From Mytilus edulis (Eukaryota > Mollusca > Bivalvia > Mytilida > Mytilidae), in contig NC_092354.1 in the NCBI RefSeq assembly GCF_963676685.1, positions 26,878,193 to 26,942,192 of the forward strand: a DNA stretch of 64,000 nucleotides. The letters run 5' to 3'. The translations under genes and the position numbers were made by a program. A model generated the notes under the pieces. That model searched no databases and was not told where the DNA came from. It saw nothing but the letters and a program-made list of their open reading frames with translations. Shown here piece after piece: positions 1-15,000 of this stretch (position 1 is its first letter; the number at the start of each line of letters is the position of its first letter).

Positions 1-1792
1 ATACTAGGTATTGTGTGTTGCTCAAAAAGGTACTCATTTTGTGGGATGCAAGTTCACATAATTTTGGGCACCTACAGCCCTACTTCCTGTTTGATGTTAA
101 CTTTTATTTTAGGGAGCGGGGTTTCATATCCACAGTTATACTAGTTCACTCTTTGTTCTTTTACAGCTATCTACTAAAAATGTTAAGATAAGCTTAAGGA
201 TTCTATACCAGTGAAAAATCGGGCCAGCTCATAAAAATATCTCTCAAAAAGTGGTATTGTAGAGAGTTCAAGCCCAAAATTCAGATCTAGATTTAATGTA
301 GATTTCATAAGATTAAATGTAGATATTTTTTAATGATTCAATGGTGAAGGTTTTAATTTTTTTATTGATTTTTTTATGTTATCATTATAAGGGTGAGGGT
401 ACTTTATATTAGGTATTTGCTTGTAAAGGTCAATATAAAAGACTTGCAACTATATTATGTATTTGATTCTATTTTAATACTTATGTACAAATTTAAATCA
501 TAATGACAAAAGTCTTTACCTGCAGTCTTTTAAAAGACAGAAAAGATATTATTCAAAACACATGAATATGAATAGTTCAGAATTAATTCACAATAAGTAA
601 AAACAAACTTAAGATGCAAGATTTATCTAAAGTATTTAACTGCGTGAATAATACGATTAAAACAGTTATATCTTGATTTATAATATAATGTCTTTTTTGA
701 TTCATAATTTGAGTTGTTTTCTGAAGAGACAATCAGTAATTCTAGTATATACGCGCCTAAATACATTGGATAAGAAAGTTTCATAAGAACACTTTTGGCG
801 ACGAATTTAAGGGTATTTCAGCGATGTTATAATCATATAGATAAAGGAAGATGCGGTGTGAGTGCCAATGAGACAACTCTCCATCCAAATAACAATTTAA
901 AAAAAAGTAAACCATATATATGGTTGACGCAGTTAGGTAAGTGCGTACGCACATTTGTTTAGAGAAACAAAATATTCTATGGTATTTAGAATCCAAACCT
1001 TTATTTTCGCACAATTATTTTTAAAGAATGGCAGACCTATCTTCAAAAGATAGCACATGAATTATAAAAAAAAATGATATAACTGTTAAAAGTCCACTCG
1101 TAGGGAAATGTAGGGTTTTATAAGTTTTAAAAGTATTGACAGTATTTAGCGATAGATGAAGTATAGAATTATTTATAGAGTACATAAATCTATATTAGGG
1201 GTTAAAAATGAAAATGTTTTCATAATAAAACACTTTAGGACTAAACATATGGAAATAAGTATCATATGGTTAATCGTTATAAACAATAACGCGATACATC
1301 TTCCGCAAATATTTAATGGGACCCTGATTGAATTAAACGAAAATTAGCAACCCAAGAAAATAGAAGCATAATGACATCTATAACTTCCAGTTTAAGTGAT
1401 ATGACAGATGATAATAGTTCTGATAGATATAATCTAGAAAGAAGCCAAGTCATGCCTGTTGATAAAATTAGAATATGGTATCTGCATACATACTATTGCA
1501 AATTTGGCTTTGTTTGAACACTTCTAGTATATATAGTAGCTAAATTGTTTCCGATATATGGTAACAGATGATACTGTTGTGACAAGAATTTTAAATTGAC
1601 CATTGAGGCAGAAAATGTGTTCTTTAATTGACAAATAGGCATACACTAAGATGTGGACTGGAGACAGAAGCTGGATTGCATACTTTATATAATCTTGAAT
1701 ATTGTAATGATTGATTGCTAAACAGTACATTTATAATATTCTGATATGCTTTCAATATGCTATCAAAACAGTTTTAACAGGTTCTAGTCATT
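1..1792. other. AT-rich non-genic flank of satellite
   Basis: No open frame with codon structure, splice-site support or a recognisable domain is visible here. The short open frames are what AT-rich DNA gives by chance. The only recognisable piece is a dispersed repeat near position 830-915. The satellite begins abruptly at about 1793, where the first 'tctgaagtaaacttgaacc' box appears. Confidence 0.6.
829..915 (+). repeat. Dispersed mussel repeat, 'gagacaactctccatcca' family
   Basis: The stretch carries 'gtgtgagtgccaatgagaca' followed by 'actctccatccaaataac' and an A-rich run. A second, more diverged copy lies near 56985-57045 ('tatgagtgtgaatgagacaa'). I recall this as a very common interspersed repeat in Mytilus genomes, which is one reason for the mussel assignment. 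Its class is unknown to me. Confidence 0.65.
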
Positions 1793-3351
1793 TACAATCG
1801 TATCTGAAGTAAACTTGAACCAACTTAATTTCTTTTTACAAGATTAATTTTGTTAGTGAATTCTACCCCTTTTTGATAATTCATTCTGATATTACATTAT
1901 ATCGACCATATTCTAAAGATAGTTTTATAGAATATATTACCAAACCTGCCAACGATTTTAATCAAGATTTTTTAAATATTTCACTGTAAATTTGACAACT
2001 TTTTCGATAATTGTAATAGATGATACCTTAAATCGGTCATTTGATCAAGATTATTTTGTTATATGCATTGACAATTGTATCTGAAGTAAACTTGAACCAA
2101 CTTTATTTTTTTTTTTTTAATATTTTTTTAGTAAATGATGCCCCTTTTTTGATAATTCATTCTGATACCACATTATATTGACCACATTTTAAAGATAGGT
2201 GTATAGATTGTAACAATAAACTTGCCTTTGGTTTTCGTAATGATTTTTCTACATTTTACTTTAAATTTGACTACTTTTTTTGATAATTGTATTAGATATT
2301 ACCTCAAATCGGTCATTTAATAAAGATAATTTTCTTTGTATCAATTTGACATCTTTTTTGATAATTGTAATAAATGTTACCTTAAAACGGTCATTTGATC
2401 AAGATAAATTTATAATATGTAATGACAATTGTATCTGAAGTAAACTTGAACCGACTTAATTTCTTTTAACAATATTATATTTGTTAGTGAATTCTACCCC
2501 ATTTTGATAATTCATTCTGATATTACATTATATCGACCATATTCTAAAGATAGTTGTATAGAATGTATAACCAAACCTGCCAACAGTTTTAATAAAGGTT
2601 TTTTTACATTTCACTGTAAATTTGACAACTTTTTCGATAATTGTAATAGATGATACTTTAAATCGGTCAATTGATCAAGATTATTTTATTATATGCATTG
2701 ACAATTGTATCTGAAGTAAACTTGAACCAACTTAATTTTTATTAGATAAATGATTTTTTAGTAAATTTTGCTTCTTTTTTGATAATTCATTCTGATACCA
2801 CATTTTAAGGATAGGTGTATAGATTGTAACAATAAACTTGCCAACGGTTTTCGTAATGATTTTTCTACATTTTACTTTTATTTTGACAATTTTTTTTTTT
2901 ATAATTGTATTAGATTTTACCTCAAATCGGTCATTTGATAAAGATAATTTTCTTTGCATCAATTTGACATCTTTTTTGATAATTGTAATAGATGTTACCT
3001 TAAATCTGTCATTTGATCAAGATAAATTTATTATATGTGATGACAAAATTGTATCTGAAGTAAACTTGAACCAACTTAATTTCTTTTAACAATATTATAT
3101 TTTTTAGTAAATTCTACCCCTTTTTGATAATTCATTCTGATATAACATTATATCGTCCATATTCTAAAGATAGTTGTATAGAATGTATAACCAAACCTGC
3201 CAACAGTTTTAATAAAGATTGTTTTACATTTCACTGTAAATTTGACAACTTTTTCGATAATTGTAATAGATTATACTTTAAATCGGTCATTTGATCAAGA
3301 TTATTTTATTATATGCATTGACAATTGTATCTGAAGTAAACTTGAACCAAC

Positions 3352-6300
3352 TTAATTTTTATTAGAAAAATGATTTTTTAGTAAATTTTGCTTCTTTTTT
3401 GATAACTCATTCTGATACCACATTCTAAGGATAGGTGTATAGATTGTAACAATAAACTTGCCAACGGTTTTCGTAATGATTTTCCTACACTTTACTTTAA
3501 ATATGACAACTTTTTTTGATAATTGTATTAGATTTGACCTCAAATTGGTCATTTGATAAAGATAATTTTCTTTGTATCAATTTGACATCTTTTTTGATAA
3601 TTGTAATAGATGTTACCTTAAATCTGTCATTTGATCAAGATAAATTTATTATATGTGATGACAAAATTGTATCGGAAGTAAACTTGAACCGACTTAATTT
3701 CTTTTAACAATATTATATTTGTTAGTGAATTCTACCCCATTTTGATAATTCATTCTGATATTACATTATATCGACCATATTCTAAAGATAGTTGTATAGA
3801 ATGTATAACTAAACCTGCCAAGATTTTTCTAAAATTTCACTGTAAATTTGACAATTTTTTCGATAATTGTATAAGATGATACCTTAAATCGGTCATTTGA
3901 TCAAGATTATTTCGTTATATGCATTGACAATTGTATCTGAAGTAAACTTGAACCAACTTTATTTTTTTTTTTTAAATATTTTTTTAGTAAATGTTGCCCC
4001 TTTTTTGATAATTCATTCTGATACCACATTATATTGACCACATTTTAAAGATAGGTGTATAGATTGTAACAATAAACTTGCCTTTGGTTTTCGTAATGAT
4101 TTTTCTACATTTTACTTTAAATTTGACTACTTTTTTTGATAATTGTATTAGATATTACCTCAAATCGGTCATTTAATAAAGATAATTTTCTTTGTATCAA
4201 TTTGACATCTTTTTTGATAATTGTAATAAATGTTACCTTAAAACGGTCATTTGATCAAGATAAATTTATAATATGTAATGACAATTGTATCTGAAGTAAA
4301 CTTGAACCGACTTAATTTCTTTTAACAATATTATATTTGTTAGTGAATTCTACCCCATTTTGATAATTCATTCTGATATTACATTATATCGACCATATTC
4401 TAAAGATAGTTGTATAGAATGTATAACCAAACCTGCCAACAGTTTTAATAAAGGTTTTTTTACATTTCACTGTAAATTTGACAACTTTTTCGATAATTGT
4501 AATAGATGATACTTTAAATCGGTCAATTGATCAAGATTATTTTATTATATGCATTGACAATTGTATCTGAAGTAAACTTGAACCAACTTAATTTTTATTA
4601 GAAAAATGATTTTTTAGTAAATTTTGCTTCTTTTTTGATAATTCATTCTGATACCACATTCTAAGGATAGGTGTATAGATTGTAACAATAAACTTGCCAA
4701 CGGTTTTCGTAATGATTTTTCTACATTTTACTTTTATTTTGACAATTTTTTTTTTTTATAATTGTATTAGATTTTACCTCAAATCGGTCATTTGATAAAG
4801 ATAATTTTCTTTGCATCAATTTGACATCTTTTTTTATAATTGTAATAGATGTTACCTTAAATCTGTCATTTGATCAAGATAAATTTATTATATGTGATGA
4901 CAAAATTGTATCTGAAGTAAACTTGAACCAACTTAATTTCTTTTAACAATATTATATTTTTTAGTAAATTCTACCCCTTTTTGATAATTCATTCTGATAT
5001 AACATTATATCGTCCATATTCTAAAGATAGTTGTATAGAATGTATAACCAAACCTGCCAACAGTTTTAATAAAGATTGTTTTACATTTCACTGTAAATTT
5101 GACAACTTTTTCGATAATTGTGATAGATTATACTTTAAATCGGTCATTTGATCAAGATTATTTTATTATATGCATTGACAATTGTATCTGAAGTAAACTT
5201 GAACCAACTTAATTTTTATTAGAAAAATGATTTTTTAGTAAATTTTGCTTCTTTTTTGATAACTCATTCTGATACCACATTCTAAGGATAGGTGTATAGA
5301 TTGTAACAATAAACTTGCCAACGGTTTTCGTAATGATTTTCCTACACTTTACTTTAAATATGACAACTTTTTTTGATAATTGTATTAGATTTGACCTCAA
5401 ATTGGTCATTTGATAAAGATAATTTTCTTTGTATCAATTTGACATCTTTTTTGATAATTGTAATAGATGTTACCTTAAATCTGTCATTTGATCAAGATAA
5501 ATTTATTATATGTGATGACAAAATTGTATCGGAAGTAAACTTGAACCGACTTAATTTCTTTTAACAATATTATATTTGTTAGTGAATTCTACCCCATTTT
5601 GATAATTCATTCTGATATTACATTATATCGACCATATTCTAAAGATAGTTGTATAGAATGTATAACTAAACCTGCCAAGATTTTTCTAAAATTTCACTGT
5701 AAATTTGACAATTTTTTCGATAATTGTATAAGATGATACCTTAAATCGGTCATTTGATCAAGATTATTTCGTTATATGCATTGACAATTGTATCTGAAGT
5801 AAACTTGAACCAACTTTATTTTTTTTTTTAAATATTTTTTTAGTAAATGTTGCCCCTTTTTTGATAATTCATTCTGATACCACATTATATTGACCACATT
5901 TTAAAGATAGGTGTATAGATTGTAACAATAAACTTGCCTTTGGTTTTCGTAATGATTTTTCTACATTTTACTTTAAATTTGACTACTTTTTTTGATAATT
6001 GTATTAGATATTACCTCAAATCGGTCATTTAATAAAGATAATTTTCTTTGTATCAATTTGACATCTTTTTTGATAATTGTAATAAATGTTACCTTAAAAC
6101 GGTCATTTGATCAAGATAAATTTATAATATGTAATGACAATTGTATCTGAAGTAAACTTGAACCGACTTAATTTCTTTTAACAATATTATATTTGTTAGT
6201 GAATTCTACCCCATTTTGATAATTCATTCTGATATTACATTATATCGACCATATTCTAAAGATAGTTGTATAGAATGTATAACCAAACCTGCCAACAGTT

Positions 6301-9300
6301 TTAATAAAGATTTTTTTACATTTCACTGTAAATTTGACAACTTTTTCGATAATTGTAATAGATGATACTTTAAATCGGTCATTTGATCAAGATTATTTTA
6401 CTATATGCATTGACAATTGTATCTGAAGTAAACTTGAACCAACTTAATTTTTATTAGAAAAATGATTTTTTAGTAAATTTTGCTTCTTTTTTGATAATTC
6501 ATTCTGATACCACATTCTAAGGATTGGTGTATAGATTGTAACAATAAACTTGCCAACGGTTTTCGTAATGATTTTTCTACATTTTACTTTTATTTTGACA
6601 ATTTTTTTTTTATAATTGTATTAGATTTTACCTCAAATCGGTCATTTGATAAAGATAATTTTCTTTGTATCAATTTGACATCTTTTTTGATAATTGTAAT
6701 AGATGTTACCTTAAATCTGTCATTTGATCAAGATAAATTTATTATATGTGATGACAAAATTGTATCTGAAGTAAACTTGAACCAACTTAATTTCTTTTAA
6801 CAATATTATATTTTTTAGTAAATTCAACCCCTTTTTGATAATTCATTCTGATATAACATTATATCGTCCATCTTCTAAAGATAGTTGTATAGAATGTATA
6901 ACCAAACCTGCCAACAGTTTTAATAAAGATTGTTTTACATTTCACTGTAAATTTTACAACTTTTTCGATAATTGTAATAGATTATACTTTAAATCGGTCA
7001 TTTGATCAAGATTATTTTATTATATGCATTGACAATTGTATCTGAAGTAAACTTGAACCAACTTAATTTTTATTAGAAAAATGATTTTTTAGTAAATTTT
7101 GCTTCTTTTTTAATAATTCATTCTGATACCACATTCTAAGGATAGGTGTATAGATTGTAACAATAAACTTGCCAACGGTTTTCGTAATGATTTTCCTACA
7201 CTTTACTTTAAATATGACAACTTTTTTTGATAATTGTATTAGATTTGACCTCAAATTGGTCATTTGATAAAGATAATTTTCTTTGTATCAATTTGACATC
7301 TTTTTTGATAATTGTAATAGATGTTACCTTAAATCTGTCATTTGATCAAGATAAATTTATTATATGTGATGACAAAATTGTATCTGAAGTAAACTTGAAC
7401 CGACTTAATTTCTTTTAACAATATTATATTTTTTAGTGAATTCTACCCCATTTTGATTATTCATTCTGATATTACATTATATCGACCATATTCTAAAGAT
7501 AGTTGTATAGAATGTATAACTAAACCTGCCAGCGGTTTTATGAAGATTTTTCTAGAATTTCACTGTAAATTTGACAATTTTTTCGATAATTCTATAAGAT
7601 GATACCTTAAATCGGTCATTTGATCAAGATTATTTTGTTATATGCATTGACAATTGTATCTGAAGTAAACTTGAACCAACTTTATTTTTATTAAAAAAAT
7701 ATTTTTTTAAGTAAATGTTGCCCCTTTTTTGATAATTCATTCTGATACCACATTATATTGACCACATTTTAAAGATAGGTGTATAGATTGTAACAATAAA
7801 CTTGCCTTTGGTTTTCGTAATGATTTTTCTACATTTTACTTTAAATTTGACTACTTTTTTTGATAATTGTATTAGATATTACCTCAAATCGGTCATTTAA
7901 TAAAGATAATTTTCTTTGTATCAATTTGACATCTTTTTTGATAATTGTAATAGATGTTGCCTTAAAACGGTCATTTGATCAAGATAAATTTATAATATGT
8001 AATGACAATTGTATCTGAAGTAAACTTGAACCGACTTAATTTCTTTTAACAATATTATATTTGTTAGTGAATTCTACCCCATTTTGATAATTCATTCTGA
8101 TATTACATTATATCGACCATATTCTAAAGATAGTTGTATAGAATGTATAACTAAACCTGCCAACAGTTTTAATAAAGATTTTTTTACATTTCACTGTAAA
8201 TTTGACAACTTTTTCGATAATTGTAATAGATGATACTTTAAATCGGTCATTTGATCAAGATTATTTTACTATATGCATTGACAATTGTATCTGAAGTAAA
8301 CTTGAACCAACTTAATTTTTATTAGAAAAATGATTTTTTAGTAAATTTTGCTTCTTTTTTGATAATTCATTCTGATACCACATTCTAAGGATAGGTGTAT
8401 AGATTGTAACAATAAACTTGCCAACGGTTTTCGTAATGATTTTTCTACATTTTACTTTTATTTTGACAATTTTTTTTTATAATTGTATTAGATTTTACCT
8501 CAAATCGGTCATTTGATAAAGATAATTTTCTTTGTATCAATTTGACATCTTTTTTGATAATTGTAATAGATGTTACCTTAAATCTGTCATTTGATCAAGA
8601 TAAATTTATTATATGTGATGACAAAATTGTATCTGAAGTAAACTTGAACCAACTTAATTTCTTTTAACAATATTATATTTTTTAATAAATTCAACCCCTT
8701 TTTGATAATTCATTCTGATATAACATTATATCGTCCATCTTCTAAAGATAGTTGTATAGAATGTATAACCAAACCTGCCAACAGTTTTAATAAAGATTGT
8801 TTTACATTTCACTGTAAATTTTACAACTTTTTCGATAATTGTAATAGATTATACTTTAAATCGGTCATTTGATCAAGATTATTTTATTATATGCATTGAC
8901 AATTGTATCTGAAGTAAACTTGAACCAACTTAATTTTTATTAGAAAAATGATTTTTTAGTAAATTTTGCTTCTTTTTTGATAACTCATTCTGATACCACA
9001 TTCTAAGGATAGGTGTATAGATTGTAACAATAAACTTGCCAACGGTTTTCGTAATGATTTTCCTACACTTTACTTTAAATATGACAACTTTTTTTGATAA
9101 TTGTATTAGATTTGACCTCAAATTGGTCATTTGATAAAGATAATTTTCTTTGTATCAATTTGACATCTTTTTTGATAATTGTAATAGATGTTACCTTAAA
9201 TCTGTCATTTGATCAAGATAAATTTATTATATGTGATGACAAAATTGTATCTGAAGTAAACTTGAACCGACTTAATTTCTTTTAACAATATTATATTTTT

Positions 9301-12047
9301 TAGTGAATTCTACCCCATTTTGATTATTCATTCTGATATTACATTATATCGACCATATTCTAAAGATAGTTGTATAGAATGTATAACTAAACCTGCCAGC
9401 GGTTTTATGAAGATTTTTCTAGAATTTCACTGTAAATTTGACAATTTTTTCGATAATTGTATAAGATGATACCTTAAATCGGTCATTTGATCAAGATTAT
9501 TTTGTTATATGCATTGACAATTGTATCTGAAGTAAACTTGAACCAACTTTATTTTTATTAAAAAAATATTTTTTTAAGTAAATGTTGCCCCTTTTTTGAT
9601 AATTCATTCTGATACCACATTATATTGACCACATTTTAAAGATAGGTGTATAGATTGTAACAATAAACTTGCCTTTGGTTTTCGTAATGATTTTTCTACA
9701 TTTTACTTTAAATTTGACTACTTTTTTTGATAATTGTATTAGATATTACCTCAAATCGGTCATTTAATAAAGATAATTTTCTTTGTATCAATTTGACATC
9801 TTTTTTGATAATTGTAATAGATGTTGCCTTAAAACGGTCATTTGATCAAGATAAATTTATAATATGTAATGACAATTGTATCTGAAGTAAACTTGAACCG
9901 ACTTAATTTCTTTTAACAATATTATATTTGTTAGTGAATTCTACCCCATTTTGATAATTCATTCTGATATTACATTATATCGACCATATTCTAAAGATAG
10001 TTGTATAGAATGTATAACTAAACCTGCCAACAGTTTTAATAAAGATTTTTTTACATTTCACTGTAAATTTGACAACTTTTTCGATAATTGTAATAGATGA
10101 TACTTTAAATCGGTCATTTGATCAAGATTATTTTACTATATGCATTGACAATTGTATCTGAAGTAAACTTGAACCAACTTAATTTTTATTAGAAAAATGA
10201 TTTTTTAGTAAATTTTGCTTCTTTTTTGATAATTCATTCTGATACCACATTCTAAGGATAGGTGTATAGATTGTAACAATAAACTTGCCAACGGTTTTCG
10301 TAATGATTTTTCTACATTTTACTTTTATTTTGACAATTTTTTTTTTATAATTGTATTAGATTTTACCTCAAATCGGTCATTTGATAAAGATAATTTTCTT
10401 TGTATCAATTTGACATCTTTTTTGATAATTGTAATAGATGTTACCTTAAATCTGTCATTTGATCAAGATAAATTTATTATATGTGATGACAAAAGTGTAT
10501 CTGAAGTAAACTTGAACCAACTTAATTTCTTTTAACAATATTATATTTTTTAGTAAATTCAACCCCTTTTTGATAATTCATTCTGATATAACATTATATC
10601 GTCCATCTTCTAAAGATAGTTGTATAGAATGTATAACCAAACCTGCCAACAGTTTTAATAAAGATTGTTTTACATTTCACTGTAAATTTTACAACTTTTT
10701 CGATAATTGTAATAGATTATACTTTAAATCGGTCATTTGATCAAGATTATTTTATTATATGCATTGACAATTGTATCTGAAGTAAACTTGAACCAACTTA
10801 ATTTTTATTAGAAAAATGATTTTTTAGTAAATTTTGCTTCTTTTTTGATAACTCATTCTGATACCACATTCTAAGGATAGGTGTATAGATTGTAACAATA
10901 AACTTGCCAACGGTTTTCGTAATGATTTTCCTACACTTTACTTTAAATATGACAACTTTTTTTGATAATTGTATTAGATTTGACCTCAAATTGGTCATTT
11001 GATAAAGATAATTTTCTTTGTATCAATTTGACATCTTTTTTGATAATTGTAATAGATGTTACCTTAAATCTGTCATTTGATCAAGATAAATTTATTATAT
11101 GTGATGACAAAATTGTATCTGAAGTAAACTTGAACCGACTTAATTTCTTTTAACAATATTATATTTTTTAGTGAATTCTACCCCATTTTGATTATTCATT
11201 CTGATATTACATTATATCGACCATATTCTAAAGATAGTTGTATAGAATGTATAACTAAACCTGCCAGCGGTTTTATGAAGATTTTTCTAGAATTTCACTG
11301 TAAATTTGACAATTTTTTCGATAATTGTATAAGATGATACCTTAAATCGGTCATTTGATCAAGATTATTTTGTTATATGCATTGACAATTGTATCTGAAG
11401 TAAACTTGAACCAACTTTATTTTTATTAAAAAAATATTTTTTTAAGTAAATGTTGCCCCTTTTTTGATAATTCATTCTGATATCACATTATATTGACCAC
11501 ATTTTAAAGATAGGTGTATAAATTGTAACAATAAACTTGCCTTTGGTTTTCGTAATGATTTTTCTACATTTTACTTTAAATTTGACTACTTTTTTTGATA
11601 ATTGTATTAGATATTACCTCAAATCGGTCATTTAATAAAGATAATTTTCTTTGTATCAATTTGACATCTTTTTTGATAATTGTAATAGATGTTGCCTTAA
11701 AACGGTCATTTGATCAAGATAAAATTTATAATATGTTATGACAATTGTATCTGAAGTAAACTTGAACCGACTTAATTTCTTTTAACAAAATTATATTTTT
11801 TAGTGAATTCTACCTCATTTTGATAATTCATTCTGATATTACATTATATCGACCATATTCTAAAGATAGTTGTATAGAATGTATAACCAAATCTCCCAAC
11901 AGTTTTAATAAAGATTTTTTTACATTTCACTGTAAATTTGACAACTTTGTCGATAATTGTAATAGATGATACCTTAAATCGGTCATTTGATCAAGATTAT
12001 TTTATTATATGCATTGACAATTGTATCTGAAGTAAACTTGAACCAAC
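3352..12047. repeat. Higher-order repeat block, period about 1.86 kb
   Basis: Within the satellite an identical stretch restarts at 3352, 5209, 7063, 8930 and 10798 (spacings 1857, 1854, 1867 and 1868 bp) and then at 12048 (1250 bp). The period equals three short/long dimers, and the last unit has lost one dimer of ~620 bp. Units are nearly identical to each other, while neighbouring monomers inside a unit differ clearly. This is the hallmark of a higher-order repeat made by recent unequal exchange. Units 1-2 share 'cctgccaagatttttct', whereas units 3-5 share 'cctgccagcggttttatgaa'. Confidence 0.88.
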
Positions 12048-15000
12048 TTAATTTTTATTAGAAAAATGATTTTTTAGACAATTTTGCTTCTTTTTTGATA
12101 ATTCATTCTGATACCACATTCTAAGGATAGGTGTATAGATTGTAACAATAAACTTGCCAACGGTTTTCGTAATGATTTTCCTCCACTTTACTTTAAATAT
12201 GACAACTTTTTTGGATAATTGTATTAGATTTGACCTCAAATCTGTCATTTGATAAAGATAATTTTCTTTGTATCAATTTGACATCTTTTTTGATAATTGT
12301 AATAGATGTTACCTTAAATCGGTCATTTGATCAAGATAAATTTATAATATGTAATGACAATTGTATCTGAAGTAAACTTGAACGAACTTAATTTCCTTTA
12401 ACAATAATATATGTTTTAGTGAATTCTACCCCATTTTGATAATTCATTCTGATATTACATTATATCGACCATATTCTAAAGATAGTTGTATAGAATGTAT
12501 AACTAAACCTGCCAACGGTTTTATAAAGATTTTTCTAAAATTTCACTGTAAATTTGACAATTTTTTCGATAATTGTATAAGATGATACCTTAAATCGGTC
12601 ATTTGATCAAGATTATTTTGTTATATGCATTGACAATTGTATCTGAAGTAAACTTGAACCAACTTTATTTTTATTAAAAAACATACTTTTTTTAGTAAAT
12701 GTTGCCCCTTTTTTGATAATTCATTCTGATATCACATTATATTGACCACATTTTAAAGATAGGTGTATAGATTGTAACAATAAACTTGCCTTTGGTTTTC
12801 GTAATGATTTTTCTGCATTTTACTTTAAATTTGACTACTTTTTTTGATAATTGTATTAGATATTACCTCAAATCGGTCATTTAATAAAGATAATTTTCTT
12901 TGTATCAATTTGACATCTTTTTTGATAATTGTAATAGATGTTACCTTAAACGGTCATTTGATCAAGATAAATTTATAATATGTAATGACAATTGTATCTG
13001 AAGTAAACTTGAACCGACTTAATTTCTTTTAACAATATTATATTTTTTAGTGAATTCTACCCCATTTTGATAATTCATTCTGATATAACATTCTAATGAC
13101 CATATTCTAAAGATAAGTTGTATAGAATGTATAACTAAACCTGCCAACGGTTTTATGAAGATTTTTCTAAAATTTCACTGTAAATCTGACAATTTTTTCG
13201 ATAATTGTATAAGATGATACCTTAAATTGGTCATTTGATCAAGATTATTTTGTTATATGCATTGACAATTGTATCTGAAGTAAACTTGAACCAACTTTAT
13301 TTTTATTAAAAGAATATTTTTTTAGTAAATGTTGCCCCTTTTTTGATAATTCATTCTGATACCACATTATATTGACCACATTTTACAGATAGGTGTATAG
13401 ATTGTAACAATAAACTTGCATTTGGTTTTCGTAATGATTTTTCTACATTTTACTTTAAATTTGACAACTTTTTTTGATAATTGTATTAGATATTAACTCA
13501 AATCGGTCATTTAATAAAGATAATTTTCTTTGTATCAATTTGACATCTTTTTTGATAATTGTAATAAATGTTACCTTAAAACGGTCATTTGATCAAGATA
13601 AATTTATAATATGTAATGACAATTGTATCTGAAGTAAACTTGAACCGACTTAATTTCTTTTAACAATATTATATTTTTTATTGAATTCTACCCCATTTTG
13701 ATAATTCATTCTGATATTACATTATATCGACAATATTCTAAAGATAGTTGTATAGAATGTATAACCAAATCTGCCAACAGTTTTAATAAAGATTTTTTTA
13801 CATTTCACTGTAAATTTGACAACTTTTTCGATAATTGTAAGAGATGATATTTTAAATCGGTCATTTGATCAAGATTATTTTATTATATGCATTGACAATT
13901 GTATCTGAAGTAAACTTGAACCAACTTAATCTTTATTAGAAAAATGATTTTTTAGTAAATTTTGCTTCTTTTTTGATATTTCATTCTGATACCACATTCT
14001 AAGGATAGGTGTATAGATTGTAACAATAATCTTGCCAACGGTTTTCGTAATGATTTTTCTACATTTTACTTTTAATTTGACAATTTATTTTTATAATTGT
14101 ATTAGATTTTACCTCAAATCGGTCATTTGATAAAGATAATTTTCTTTGTATCAATTTGACATCTTTTTTGATAATTGTAATAGATGTTACCTTAAATCTG
14201 TCATTTGATCAAGATAAATTTATTATATGTGATGACAAAATTGTATCTGAAGTAAACTTGAACCGACTTAATTTCTTTTAACAATATTATATTTTTTAGT
14301 GAATTCTACCCCATTTTGATAATTCATTCTGATATTACATTATATCGACCATATTCTAAAGATAGTTGTATAGAATGTATAACTAAACCTGCCAACGGTT
14401 TTATGAAAATTTTTCTAAAATTTCACTGTAAATTTGACAATTTTTTCGATAATTGTATAAGATGATACCTTAAATCGGTCATTTGATCAAGATTATTTTG
14501 TTATATGCATTGACAATTGTATCTGAAGTAAACTTGAACCAACTTAATTTTTATTAACAAAATTATTTTTTAGTAAATGTTGCCCCTTTTTTGATAATTC
14601 ATTCTGATACCACATTATATTGTCCACATTTTAAAGATAGGTGTATAGATTGTAACAATAAACTTGCCTTTGGTTTTCGTAATGATTTTTCTACATTTTA
14701 CTTTAAATTTGACTACTTTTTTTGATAATTGTATTAGATTTTACCTCAAATCGGTCATTTGATAAAGATAATTTTCTTTGTATCAATTTGACATCTTTTT
14801 TGATAATTGTAATAGATGTTACCTTAAATCTGTCATTTGATCAAGATAAATTTATTATATGTGATGACAAAATTGTATCTGAAGTAAACTTGAACCGACT
14901 TAATTTCTTTTAACAATATTATATTTTTTAGTGAATTCTACCCCATTTTGATAATTCATTCTGATATTACATTATATCGACCATATTCTAAAGATAGTTG

